Source: Gordonia spumicola (GTDB taxonomy: Bacteria > Actinomycetota > Actinomycetes > Mycobacteriales > Mycobacteriaceae). From it: 64,000 nt of DNA. Of the stretch, positions 34,235 to 42,771 are shown one piece after another (positions within the stretch are counted from its first letter, which is position 1; the number at the start of each line of letters is the position of its first letter). Where the stretch lies: NCBI RefSeq assembly GCF_009932475.1, contig NZ_BJOV01000005.1:248001-312000 (forward strand), in the 5' to 3' direction. The notes beneath the pieces are model-generated. The model saw only the letters and a list, made by a program, of their open reading frames with translations. It searched no databases and had not been told where the DNA came from. Made by a program: the position numbers and the translations under genes.

Positions 34235-35086
34235 ATGCGCACTCAACGACGACTCCTCGCCGCACTGCTCGCCGCCGCCCTGGCAGGTGTCCTGCTGACG
34301 GCCTGCTCAGACGACGCGTCGCCGCTGCTTGTCGGGCACGACGGGACACCGGAGATGCGGACGGCGGCCGCGATCTACGCGGGAGCCCTGTCGCGAACCG
34401 GCATCGACGTCGAGACGGCCGACGAACCGACCGCGAACCCGATCGACGCCGTCGCCTCCGGCGACCTCGGGCTGTTCCCGGCGTTCACCGGTGATCTCCT
34501 GCGTCGACTGACGCCGAATCCGACGGCGCTGACGTCCGACGACGTGCTCGCCGACGTGAACCGCTCACTTCCGCAACAGGTGTCGATCGGCGACCCGGCG
34601 GCGGTCAGCAACCGGTGGCAGGTGGTGGTTCGGGCCGAGGAGATCACCGACGGTGGGCCGGCCGACCTCGTGGACTGCGACAACAGACGTGCCGACCGGA
34701 CGGACATCGTGTCGACAAGGCCGCTGACGAAGCAGGTCACGGACGCGTTCGCCCGCTGCGGAATAGTCGCGGCGACGGTGGTGCCACCGGCAGAGTTCAT
34801 CGATCGGGTCCGGGCCGGGGCCCTGGGCCTGGCACCGGCGCTCGACACTGCGTCCGTCGTCGATCTCAACGGTGTCCGGACGGTCACGTCGGAGGGCGGT
34901 CCGATCGCCCAAGATCTGGTACCGGTGTTCGCGTCGGCTGCGCTCGGGAAGTCCCAGCTCAAGGCGCTCAGCCGGGTGGCGGGTGAACTGACGACAACGG
35001 ACCTCGCGCAACTCGTGCGCGAGGTCCGTGGCGGTGCGTCACCGAGCGTCGTCGCCGGACAGTGGCTCTCGACGCACGGCGTTTAG
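34235..35086 (+). CDS. ProX/OpuAC-like substrate-binding lipoprotein
   Basis: The 283-residue protein has a signal peptide with lipobox LLTAC at residues 20-24 and a glycine betaine-type binding fold: EMRTAAAIYAGALSRTGIDVE, GDLGLFPAFTGDLLRRL and a GLAPALDTASVVDL stretch. Such proteins capture quaternary amines for ABC importers. No ATPase or permease of that class is adjacent, so it is an orphan or works with distant subunits. It is 22 bp after marC and ends at the inverted-repeat region. Confidence 0.75.
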   Translation: MRTQRRLLAALLAAALAGVLLTACSDDASPLLVGHDGTPEMRTAAAIYAGALSRTGIDVETADEPTANPIDAVASGDLGLFPAFTGDLLRRLTPNPTALTSDDVLADVNRSLPQQVSIGDPAAVSNRWQVVVRAEEITDGGPADLVDCDNRRADRTDIVSTRPLTKQVTDAFARCGIVAATVVPPAEFIDRVRAGALGLAPALDTASVVDLNGVRTVTSEGGPIAQDLVPVFASAALGKSQLKALSRVAGELTTTDLAQLVREVRGGASPSVVAGQWLSTHGV

Positions 35087-35152
35087 GGCGTGTTGCCTTA
35101 CGCTAGTGTCCCGAACCGCCAATCCGGTGCATAGGTATTCGGATCCCTTTGG

Positions 35153-35351
35153 TGGTTGAGCCGGGCCGGAGCGATAGCGGAGGGCCGTGTCGAAACCCGG
35201 CGACATTCGCTGGTAGTGCGGTCCAGCTACTCGGTCGTTACCACTAGACGTTCTTGACCAGCGATTTTCATCAAACACTGCCACCGACTTCCAGCCGACC
35301 TCACCAGGCTTCGACACGGCCCTCCGCTATCGCTCCGGCCCGGCTCAACCA
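35153..35351. repeat. Perfect 42-bp inverted repeat of the dispersed element around a 115-bp spacer
   Basis: This 311-bp gap between convergent genes (35087-35397) holds no gene. Left arm 35153-35194 begins TGGTTGAGCCGGGCCGGAGC and ends GGCCGTGTCGAA; right arm 35310-35351 is its exact reverse complement. The spacer 35195-35309 shows no coding pattern. The element is probably a two-way terminator and may reflect recent gene conversion between the arms. Confidence 0.9.
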
Positions 35352-35397
35352 GCATGCTGATGCAATCATTTATGCAACGGACTAGCGGTTCAGGATG

Positions 35398-36231
35398 CTA
35401 GATCCCGGCCTTCGCCATTCCCCAGCCGACGACGCGGGCGCCGATGGACTGGTACTTCGATGCGACGAGGCGGACGCTGAGATCGAGGACCTTGGCGTCG
35501 GCTCCGACGAGGACGCGAGCCTGATTCTTCTCGACGCCCTTGATGATCACACGCGCCGCCTTCTCCGAGGTCATGGTCGCCAGGTGTTTGTCGAAGAACT
35601 CGCCGACTGCCTTGGCGTCGTGATCACCGGAGGTGGTCGCGTTGCGTGCGATCGCCGTCTTGATGCCGCCCGGATGCACACACGTCACCTTGACGGGGTG
35701 CTTGGCGATGATCATCTCCTGGTTCAGGGCCTCGGTGAAGCCGCGGACCGCGAACTTCGCCGAGTTGTACGCGGCTTGACCGGGCTGCGACAGCAGGCCG
35801 AACAGCGACGACGTGTTGACGATGTGCCCGTCGCCCGACGCGATGATGTACGGCAGGAACGCCTTGGTTCCGTTGACGACGCCCCAGTAGTCGACGTCCA
35901 TCACCCGCTCGATGTCTTTGAACTCGGTGTGCTCCACCTCGCCGTGGTGAGCGATGCCCGCGTTGTTGAAGATGACGTTGACGGTGCCGAAATGGCCTGC
36001 GACGGCGTCGGCGTATTCGAGCACGGCCTCGCGTTCGGCCACATTGAGCAACTGCGAGTGCACCTCGGCGCCGGCCTCCTTGACGAGGCGCTCGGTCTCG
36101 GCGAGACCGTTCGGGTCGACGTCGGAGATGGCGATCTTGGCGCCGCGGCGGGCGAGCTGGACGGCCAGGTCGCGGCCCATGCCGGATCCGGCTCCGGTGA
36201 CGACGATGACCTTGTTGCGGAAGTCTTTCAC
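35398..36231 (-). CDS. Short-chain dehydrogenase/reductase
   Basis: The 277-residue classical SDR has TGAGSGMG (NAD(P) loop, residue 12), ISDVDPNG, NNAG, SSLFGLLSQPGQAAYNSAK (Ser and YxxxK catalytic residues) and HPGGIKTAI. It follows the Baeyer-Villiger monooxygenase gene by 33 bp on the same strand. The pair would suit oxidation of an alcohol to a ketone followed by oxygen insertion. The substrate is unknown, and control by the nearby TetR is expected. Confidence 0.88.
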   Translation of the reverse strand: MKDFRNKVIVVTGAGSGMGRDLAVQLARRGAKIAISDVDPNGLAETERLVKEAGAEVHSQLLNVAEREAVLEYADAVAGHFGTVNVIFNNAGIAHHGEVEHTEFKDIERVMDVDYWGVVNGTKAFLPYIIASGDGHIVNTSSLFGLLSQPGQAAYNSAKFAVRGFTEALNQEMIIAKHPVKVTCVHPGGIKTAIARNATTSGDHDAKAVGEFFDKHLATMTSEKAARVIIKGVEKNQARVLVGADAKVLDLSVRLVASKYQSIGARVVGWGMAKAGI

Positions 36232-36264
36232 TTGAATCTCGTTTCGAATCGGGGGGAGTGGAGG

Positions 36265-37782
36265 TCAGGCGCCCGCGGCCGCGGCGGCCGCGGTCTCGAC
36301 GCGAGGCGCCGCGGTGACGTCGTAGGCCGCGATGTCGAACTCGCGTGTCCGGTTGCGGAAGGTGAACGTGAATCCCGGCCACAGCGACGTGACGTTCCCG
36401 TTGGCGTCCTTGTACCAGGAGGCGCAGCCGCCGTTGACCCAGACGCTCGTCTTCATCGTCTTCTGCAGGTCGGCGTTGTACCGGTCCTGAGCTTCCTTCT
36501 TGACGTCGGTGCGGATGATGCCCGCGGCCTTCGTCTTGCGGTAGTAGTCGACGAGGTAGTTGAGCTGGGACTCGATCATGTAGACCATCGACGTGTGACC
36601 GAGGCCGGTGGACGGTCCGACCAGCAGCATCAGGTTCGGGAAGCCGTGGACGAACGACCCCTTGTATCCCTGCATGCCCTCGGCGTCCCACACCTGGGTG
36701 AGGCTCTTGCCGCCGACGCCGCGGATCGTCTCGAATGCGGGGGAGTCGGTGACGTGGAACCCGGTGGCGACGACGATGACGTCGACATCGCGGACGGTGC
36801 CGTCCTTGGTGACGATGCCGGTCTTGGTGACCTTGTCGATGCCGTCGGTCACGAGGTCGACGTTCGGACGGTCGAGCGTCGGGTACCACTCGTTCGACTT
36901 CAGGATGCGCTTGCAGCCGACGGCGAAGCGGGGAGTGACGGCGTCGCGGAGCTTCGGGTCCCGGATGCCCTTGAAGATGTTGCCGCGGCACAGGAACTCG
37001 ACGGGCTTGAGCGCCTTGGGCGCCCACGTCATGCCGGCGGCGACGCTCTCGTTCGCGGTGTAGATGGTGCCGCGGATGATGTTCTGCAGACCGGGGACGT
37101 TCTTGAACGCCCAGTTCTCGACGGGGAGGTAGGGACGCTCGTTCCGGGGGATGATCCACGGTGCGGTGCGCTGGTAGACGTCCATGTGGCCGACGACCTT
37201 GCCGAGCTGCGGGACCACCTGGATGGCCGACGCGCCGGTGCCGATGACGGCGACGCGCTTGCCGTCGAAGTCGTAGTCCTCGTCCCAGCGCGCGGTGTGA
37301 ACGATCTTGCCGCCGAAGCTCTTGAGTCCGTCGATGTCGGGGAGGTTCGGCTCGCACAGCGGACCGATTCCGCCGACCAGGTTCCGGGCGCGGACGGTGA
37401 ACTTCTTGCCGTTGCGCTTGCCCTGGATGACCCAGCGCGACTCGTCCTCGTTCCAGTCGGCTCCGGTCACGTCGCTGCCGAACCAGGTCTTGTCGGCGAT
37501 GCCGTGCTGGTCGGCGACGTCGTTGATGTACCGGTGGATCTCCGGCTGGTGCGAGTACGACCGCGTCCAGCCCGGGTTCTGCGCGAACGAGTACGAGTAC
37601 AGGTGCGACGGGACGTCGCACGCGGCGCCCGGGTACACGTTGTCGCGCCAGGTGCCGCCGAAGTCGTCGCCGCGGTCGAGGACCACGTAGTCGTCGGCGC
37701 CCGCCTGGGCGAGCTTGATGGCCGCGCCGAGGCCGGAGAAGCCCGCACCGACGATTGCGATCTCTACATCATGCGTTGTCAT
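36265..37782 (-). CDS. FAD-containing Baeyer-Villiger-type monooxygenase
   Basis: The 505-residue flavoprotein has two Rossmann motifs (GAGFSGLGAA at residue 11 and GTGASAIQVVPQLG midway) and, between them, FGGKIVHTARWDED, the FxGxxxHxxxW(P/D) fingerprint of type I BVMOs. The C-terminal domain has GPSTGLGHTS. Family members convert ketones to esters or lactones with NADPH and O2, as known for steroid and cyclic ketone monooxygenases and EthA. ATG 37782 fits the family start. It is divergent from a TetR gene across two operator-like sites. Confidence 0.9.
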   Translation of the reverse strand: MTTHDVEIAIVGAGFSGLGAAIKLAQAGADDYVVLDRGDDFGGTWRDNVYPGAACDVPSHLYSYSFAQNPGWTRSYSHQPEIHRYINDVADQHGIADKTWFGSDVTGADWNEDESRWVIQGKRNGKKFTVRARNLVGGIGPLCEPNLPDIDGLKSFGGKIVHTARWDEDYDFDGKRVAVIGTGASAIQVVPQLGKVVGHMDVYQRTAPWIIPRNERPYLPVENWAFKNVPGLQNIIRGTIYTANESVAAGMTWAPKALKPVEFLCRGNIFKGIRDPKLRDAVTPRFAVGCKRILKSNEWYPTLDRPNVDLVTDGIDKVTKTGIVTKDGTVRDVDVIVVATGFHVTDSPAFETIRGVGGKSLTQVWDAEGMQGYKGSFVHGFPNLMLLVGPSTGLGHTSMVYMIESQLNYLVDYYRKTKAAGIIRTDVKKEAQDRYNADLQKTMKTSVWVNGGCASWYKDANGNVTSLWPGFTFTFRNRTREFDIAAYDVTAAPRVETAAAAAAGA

Positions 37783-37803
37783 GGTCACCACCATAGGGTG
37801 GTG

Positions 37804-37840
37804 TTGAACGCGAGTCAATAGGCAATTGAATCTTGGTCAA
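37804..37840. promoter_or_regulatory. Two TTGA-N7-TCAA operator sites, centres 22 bp apart
   Basis: TTGAACGCGAGTCAA (37804-37818) and TTGAATCTTGGTCAA (37826-37840) share TTGAA-N5-GTCAA. They lie in the 79-bp gap between the divergent monooxygenase and TetR genes. The two-turn spacing would place two TetR dimers on the same face of the DNA. Confidence 0.75.
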
Positions 37841-37861
37841 CAAGGGCCTAGGGTCGATGAC

Positions 37862-38464
37862 ATGACCGCATCGAGAACGCGCATGAGCCCGCAGGCCCGT
37901 CGTCGACAGTTCATCGATCTCGGCATCGACATGGCCCGCGAGCAACCGTTGGAGAGCGTGACGATCGAGGCCGTCGCCGAGGCCGCCGGTGTGTCGAAAG
38001 GCCTGCTCTTCCACTATTTCGAGTCGAAGGCCGACTTTCACCTCGCGGTCGTCCGCGAGCAGGCTGCCGAGATGCTCGACAAGACCGCCCCGCGCGACGA
38101 CCTGACCGATCCGATCGAGATGCTGCAGGCGTCGGTGACCGCGTACGTCGACTACGTCGCAGGCATCGGGCAGGGATTCATCGGCGTGATCCGCGGCTCC
38201 GGCAACTCGATCGCGGGCATCCGGGAGGTCGCGGAGGACACCCGCGATCAGATGGCTGAACGCGTTCTCACCCACGCCCCGGCATTGGGAATCGAGCGCA
38301 CACCGGCTATCGAACTCGCCGTCGCCGGATGGATCGCCTACGTCGAGGAGATGATCGTCCGCTGGCTCGCCGACCCCGTCGTCGACAGGGACACCCTCAT
38401 CGCCATGTTCGTCACCGCACTCCCCGCGCTGGCCGGTCTGACCGTGGCCGTGGTCGCCGACTGA
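37862..38464 (+). CDS. TetR family transcriptional regulator
   Basis: The 200-residue protein has the TetR helix-turn-helix VTIEAVAEAAGVSKGLLFHYFESKADFHLA, at about residues 39-68. The C-terminal part (VDYVAGIGQGFIGVIRGSG) is of the broad AcrR kind. ATG 37862 gives the usual N-terminus. It is divergent from the BVMO-SDR operon and the operator-like pair lies between, so it should repress both directions until a ligand related to the ketone substrate binds. Confidence 0.88.
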   Translation: MTASRTRMSPQARRRQFIDLGIDMAREQPLESVTIEAVAEAAGVSKGLLFHYFESKADFHLAVVREQAAEMLDKTAPRDDLTDPIEMLQASVTAYVDYVAGIGQGFIGVIRGSGNSIAGIREVAEDTRDQMAERVLTHAPALGIERTPAIELAVAGWIAYVEEMIVRWLADPVVDRDTLIAMFVTALPALAGLTVAVVAD

Positions 38465-38518
38465 TGTCCGGATCGGGCGGCGAGCCCGGTGAGTGCGCGG
38501 TCCTGGCCTGACCGGACG

Positions 38519-38548
38519 GCACAACGTTCATCGAGTGCCTCGTTGTGC
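38519..38548 (+). terminator. 8-bp stem-loop after the TetR gene
   Basis: GCACAACG (38519-38526) pairs with CGTTGTGC (38541-38548) across a 14-base loop, 54 bp past the TetR stop. It touches the following longer inverted repeat. Confidence 0.5.
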
Positions 38549-38615
38549 GAATAGTGCCTGAACTTGACCAAGTCACCTGCGCTCAGGGAACTTGGTCAAG
38601 TTCAGGCACTATTCG
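38548..38615. repeat. 26-bp perfect inverted repeat (terminator-like)
   Basis: Arms 38548-38573 (starting CGAATAGTGCCTGAACTTGA) and 38590-38615 are exact reverse complements with a 16-base loop. The arms contain TTGACCAA/TTGGTCAA and share CTTGGTCAA with the right operator site at 37832-37840. The gap 38465-38933 (469 bp) holds this element, the 8-bp hairpin, a repeat and the kgd terminator, and no gene that I can support. Confidence 0.85.
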
Positions 38616-38751
38616 TGAGTTGAGGTCACTCGGTCAAAGTCGAGGCAGGCAGGTGCCGCACGAAACAGTGAAACGAGGCACCCTGGGTCGTCCCCAGCAT
38701 CTTTGACGCGAAGTCGGTCCGTCCGAGAGGTGCGTTGACCTGGGAAGACCT

Positions 38752-38845
38752 TTCGACTCGCTCCGCTCGCTCAAGGATCGGGGCGGGAGACATGCGCGCG
38801 AGGGTCGGAGCATGCGCTGCGCCCCTCGACTGCGCTCGGGGATCC
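38752..38845. repeat. Dispersed repeat remnants (TTTCGACTCGCTCCGCTCGC; CCCCTCGACTGCGCTCGGGG)
   Basis: Two stretches resemble the family at 6844-6938: TTTCGACTCGCTCCGCTCGC starting near 38752 and CCCCTCGACTGCGCTCGGGG at 38822-38841. They lie between the convergent TetR and kgd genes. Confidence 0.6.
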
Positions 38846-38888
38846 GGGGGAGCGTCCGGGGAACGAGTAGAGCACCGGAGACGACAAC

Positions 38889-38916
38889 GCCCGGACCGTC
38901 GTAGGACGGTCCGGGC
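38889..38916 (-). terminator. 12-bp stem-loop after kgd
   Basis: GCCCGGACCGTC (38889-38900) pairs perfectly with GACGGTCCGGGC (38905-38916) across a GTAG loop. It lies 17 bp past the kgd stop on the minus strand. Confidence 0.8.
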
Positions 38917-38933
38917 ATTCTCAGTGACGGCGA

Positions 38934-41900
38934 CTAGGCGAAGGCGCCGTCGACGATCTCGGCCTGCTCCACGGCGTGGACCTTGCTCGAGCCCGAGGAG
39001 GGCGCGGACATGGGGCGACGCGAGATGCGGCGCAGGCCCGACAGGACCTCGGGGAGGAGTTCCGGCAGCCAGAGGCCGAGGAACGGCCACGGGCCCTGGT
39101 TGGCGGGCTCCTCCTGGACCCACACGAAGTCGTTCGCGTTCGGGTACTGCTCCAGCGTGCGTGCGAGGCGACGATGCGGGACCGGGTACAGCTGTTCCAC
39201 GCGGACGATCGCGACATCGTCGCGGCCGTCCTTCTCGGCGCGGGCGGCGAGCTCGTAGTAGAGCTTGCCGCTGACCAGGAGCACGCGCTTCACCTTCGAC
39301 CGGTCAGCGCTCTGCTTCGCGAAACGCGGGTCGTCGATCACCGACTGGAACTTGCCTTCGGTGAAGTCCTCGATCGGCGACACGGCGGCCTTGTTGCGCA
39401 GCATCGACTTCGGGGTGAAGACGACGAGCGGGCGGCTGATGCCGTCGTGCACGTGACGACGCAGCAGGTGGAAGTAGCTCGCGGGCGTCGACGGCAGGGC
39501 GACCGTCATCGAACCCTCGGCACACAGCTGGAGGAAGCGCTCGATACGGCCCGACGTGTGGTCGGGTCCCTGGCCCTCGTGGCCGTGCGGCAGCAGCAGG
39601 ACGACGTCCGACCGCTGGCCCCACTTGGCCTCACCGGAGCTGATGAACTCGTCGATGATCGACTGGGCGCCGTTGACGAAGTCGCCGAACTGCGCTTCCC
39701 AGAGGACGAGCGCGTCCGGGTTGGCAACGGCGTAGCCGTACTCGAAGCCCAGGACCGCGTACTCCGACAGCGGGGAGTCGTACACCAGGAAACGGCCGGG
39801 ACCGTCGACGCCGAGATGGTTCAGCGGAGTGTATTCCGAGCCGTTCTCCCGGTCGATGAGGACCGAGTGGCGCTGGGTGAACGTGCCGCGGCGCGAGTCC
39901 TGGCCCGACAGTCGGACGGTGGTGCCCTCCTGGACGAGCGTGCCGAACGCCATCAGCTCGGCGAACGACCAGTCGACGTCGCCCTGCGTGGTCATCTCGT
40001 GACGACGCTTGATGACCGGCTTCACGCGCTGGTGCGGGGTGAAGCCCTCGGGCAGGTTGACGAACGCGTCGCCGATGCGGGTGAGCATCTCCTGCGGGAC
40101 GGCCGTGACCAGCTTCTCGGGGAGCTGCTGGTCGCCCTCGACGGACGGCGACGCCTCCGGGGTGAAGCGTTCGAGCTCCTTGACCTCGACGAAGACGCGC
40201 TCGAGCTGACCCTGGTAGTCGCGGAGAGCGTCCTCGGCTTCCTTGGTCGAGATGTCGCCGCGGCCGATGAGGGCTTCGGTGTAGCTCTTGCGGACGCCGC
40301 GGATGTTGTCGATCACGTCGTACATGGCAGGCTGCGTCATCGAGGGGTCGTCGCCCTCGTTGTGGCCGCGGCGGCGGTAGCAGACGAGGTCGATGACGAC
40401 GTCGCGGTTGAACGCCTCGCGGTAGTCGACGGCGAGCTTGGCCGCCCACACGCAGGCTTCGGGATCGTCGCCGTTGACGTGGAAGACCGGCGCGCCGATC
40501 ATCTTCGCGACGTCGGTGCAGTACTCGGTCGACCGCGAGTACTCGGGTGCGGTGGTGAACCCGACCTGGTTGTTGACGACGATGTGAATGGTTCCGCCGG
40601 TGCGGTAGCCGTTCAGCATCGACAGGTTCAGCGTCTCCGCGACGACGCCCTGACCTGCGAAGGCGGCGTCACCGTGCAGCATCAGCGGCAGGATGCCGAA
40701 GCGGTTGTCCTCTTCGAGGAGGTCCTGCTTGGCGCGGACGATGCCCTCGAGGACCGGGTCGACGGCTTCGAGATGGCTGGGGTTCGCGGTCAGCGAGACG
40801 TTGATCTCGTTGTCGCCGAACATCTGGTAGTACTTGCCCTCGGCTCCGAGGTGGTACTTCACGTCGCCCGAGCCGTGCGCCTGCGCCTCGCCGAGGTTGC
40901 CCTCGAACTCGGTGAAGATCTTCGAGTACGGCTTGCCGACGATGTTGGCGAGGACGTTGAGGCGGCCGCGGTGCGGCATGCCGATGACGACTTCTTCCAA
41001 CCCGTGCTCGGCCGACTGGTCGATGACGGCGTCCATCATCGGGATGACGGTCTCGGCGCCCTCCAGCGAGAAGCGCTTCTGGCCGACGTACTTCGTCGCG
41101 AGGAACGTCTCGAAGGCCTCGGCGGCGTTCAGCTTGGACAGGATGTACTTCTGCTCGGCGACGGGCGGCTTGACGTGCTTGATCTCGACGCGATCCTGCA
41201 GCCAACGCTGCTGCTCCGGGTCGAGGATGTGGGTGTACTCGACGCCGACGTGGCGGCAGTAGGCGTCGCGCAGGATCGACAGGACGTCGCGGAGCTTCAT
41301 CTTGTCTTTGCCGTGGAAGCCGCCGACGGTGAAGGTGCGGTCCAGATCCCACAACGTGAGGTTGTAGGTGAGGACGTCGAGGTCGGGGTGCGACGCACGG
41401 GCGTCGCTGTCCATGGCGAGCGGATCGGTGTCGGCCATCAGATGACCGCGGCTGCGGTAGGCGGCGATCATCTCGAGGACGCGGGTGTTCTTGTCGACGA
41501 GGCCCGCGGGCAGGTCACGACGCCACCGGATCGGCTCGTACGGGATGTGCAGCGAGGTGAAGATCTCGTCGTAGAACGCGTCGTCGATAAGCAGATTGTG
41601 GATGGTGCGCAGGAAGTCGCCCGACTCGGCGCCCTGGATGATCCGGTGATCGTAGGTCGACGTCAACGTCATCAGCTTGCCGACGCCCATGGTGGCGAGC
41701 TGCTCGTCGCTCGCGCCTTGGAACTCGGCGGGGTAGTCCATCGCGCCCGCGCCGATGATGGCGCCCTGACCGGGCATGAGGCGCGGAACCGAGTGGACGG
41801 TGCCGATGGTTCCGGGGTTGGTCAGCGAGATGGTGACACCGGAGAAGTCGGAGGCTCCGAGCTTGCCGTCGCGGGCGCGGCGGACGATGTCCTCGTACGC

Positions 41901-42644
41901 GGCGACGAAGCCCGCGAAGTCGAGCGTCTCGCACTCCTTGATCGCGGCGACGACGAGGGTGCGCTGGCCGTTCTTGCCCTTGAGGTCGATGGCGAGACCG
42001 AGGTTGGTGTGCGCGGGAGTGACGACGTTCGGCTTGCCGTCGATCTCCTTGAAGTGGTTGTTCATGTTCGGGAACGCCTTGATCGCCTGCACGATCGCGT
42101 AACCGAGGATGTGGGTGAAGCTGACCTTGCCGCCGCGGGTGCGGGCGAGGTGATTGTTGACGACGATCCGGTTGTCGATCATCGCCTTCGCCGGGACGGC
42201 GCGGACGCTCGTCGCGGTCGGGAGGGCCATCGACGCCGTCATGTTCTTGACGATCGCAGCGGCCGGGCCGCGCAGGATCTTCGCCTCGTCGCTGGCGTCG
42301 GTGCTCGCGGGCTTCGCCGCCGCCGCCGCACGGCTGGTGCCCGACGCGGCCTTGGTCGCCGCGGCCTCGCGGGCGGGCGCCGGGTTGCGCGGAGCCTGCG
42401 GCTCGCGGGTCGGCTCGGCGTCGAGCGTCAGCGGCTGCTTGGCCTGTGCGGCGGGCGCGGGTGCGGGCGGAGTCGGAGGCTTCGGCGGAGCGGCGGCCGC
42501 CGAGGCGCCGTTCGATCGGTAGTTCGTCAGCAACTCATGCCAACTGGCGTCCACCGATCCCGGATCTTTCTGGAATCGCTGGTACATCTCTTCGACCAGC
42601 CATTCGTTCTGCCCGAAGTCGGATTCAGAAATCGAACTGCTCAC
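38934..42644 (-). CDS. kgd: Kgd, multifunctional 2-oxoglutarate decarboxylase/dehydrogenase
   Basis: The 1236-residue protein starts with [15 protein letters not shown] (E1 N-terminal motif) and a Pro/Ala linker. It then has a succinyltransferase-like E2 domain (about 125-350) with [17 protein letters not shown] containing the catalytic His, and the ThDP-dependent E1 region with [44 protein letters not shown] and [20 protein letters not shown]. It matches Rv1248c throughout. GTG 42644 gives the family N-terminus; longer forms lack similarity. It works in the TCA cycle with Lpd and DlaT and is controlled by GarA in relatives. Confidence 0.95.
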   Translation of the reverse strand: MSSSISESDFGQNEWLVEEMYQRFQKDPGSVDASWHELLTNYRSNGASAAAAPPKPPTPPAPAPAAQAKQPLTLDAEPTREPQAPRNPAPAREAAATKAASGTSRAAAAAKPASTDASDEAKILRGPAAAIVKNMTASMALPTATSVRAVPAKAMIDNRIVVNNHLARTRGGKVSFTHILGYAIVQAIKAFPNMNNHFKEIDGKPNVVTPAHTNLGLAIDLKGKNGQRTLVVAAIKECETLDFAGFVAAYEDIVRRARDGKLGASDFSGVTISLTNPGTIGTVHSVPRLMPGQGAIIGAGAMDYPAEFQGASDEQLATMGVGKLMTLTSTYDHRIIQGAESGDFLRTIHNLLIDDAFYDEIFTSLHIPYEPIRWRRDLPAGLVDKNTRVLEMIAAYRSRGHLMADTDPLAMDSDARASHPDLDVLTYNLTLWDLDRTFTVGGFHGKDKMKLRDVLSILRDAYCRHVGVEYTHILDPEQQRWLQDRVEIKHVKPPVAEQKYILSKLNAAEAFETFLATKYVGQKRFSLEGAETVIPMMDAVIDQSAEHGLEEVVIGMPHRGRLNVLANIVGKPYSKIFTEFEGNLGEAQAHGSGDVKYHLGAEGKYYQMFGDNEINVSLTANPSHLEAVDPVLEGIVRAKQDLLEEDNRFGILPLMLHGDAAFAGQGVVAETLNLSMLNGYRTGGTIHIVVNNQVGFTTAPEYSRSTEYCTDVAKMIGAPVFHVNGDDPEACVWAAKLAVDYREAFNRDVVIDLVCYRRRGHNEGDDPSMTQPAMYDVIDNIRGVRKSYTEALIGRGDISTKEAEDALRDYQGQLERVFVEVKELERFTPEASPSVEGDQQLPEKLVTAVPQEMLTRIGDAFVNLPEGFTPHQRVKPVIKRRHEMTTQGDVDWSFAELMAFGTLVQEGTTVRLSGQDSRRGTFTQRHSVLIDRENGSEYTPLNHLGVDGPGRFLVYDSPLSEYAVLGFEYGYAVANPDALVLWEAQFGDFVNGAQSIIDEFISSGEAKWGQRSDVVLLLPHGHEGQGPDHTSGRIERFLQLCAEGSMTVALPSTPASYFHLLRRHVHDGISRPLVVFTPKSMLRNKAAVSPIEDFTEGKFQSVIDDPRFAKQSADRSKVKRVLLVSGKLYYELAARAEKDGRDDVAIVRVEQLYPVPHRRLARTLEQYPNANDFVWVQEEPANQGPWPFLGLWLPELLPEVLSGLRRISRRPMSAPSSGSSKVHAVEQAEIVDGAFA

Positions 42645-42771
42645 AGCGTTGTCTCGCCTCAATTCACCCAGATGCTTTGTAGTCTGACGCCGGACGGACG
42701 TCGCGGTCTTGTGAACCGTTTCCCGCCAGCCAATCAACCAGCGTACGCGGACTGCGACGTGCCCGTCCTCT

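Noticed and set aside
35039..35317. 92-codon minus-strand frame in the convergent gap
   Set aside because: It lies in the repeat and overlaps the lipoprotein gene; its residues follow the repeat sequence (FDTALRYRSG), not a protein family.
35395..37821. Long plus-strand frame opposite the SDR and monooxygenase genes
   Set aside because: It crosses two well-supported genes and contains no recognisable domain.
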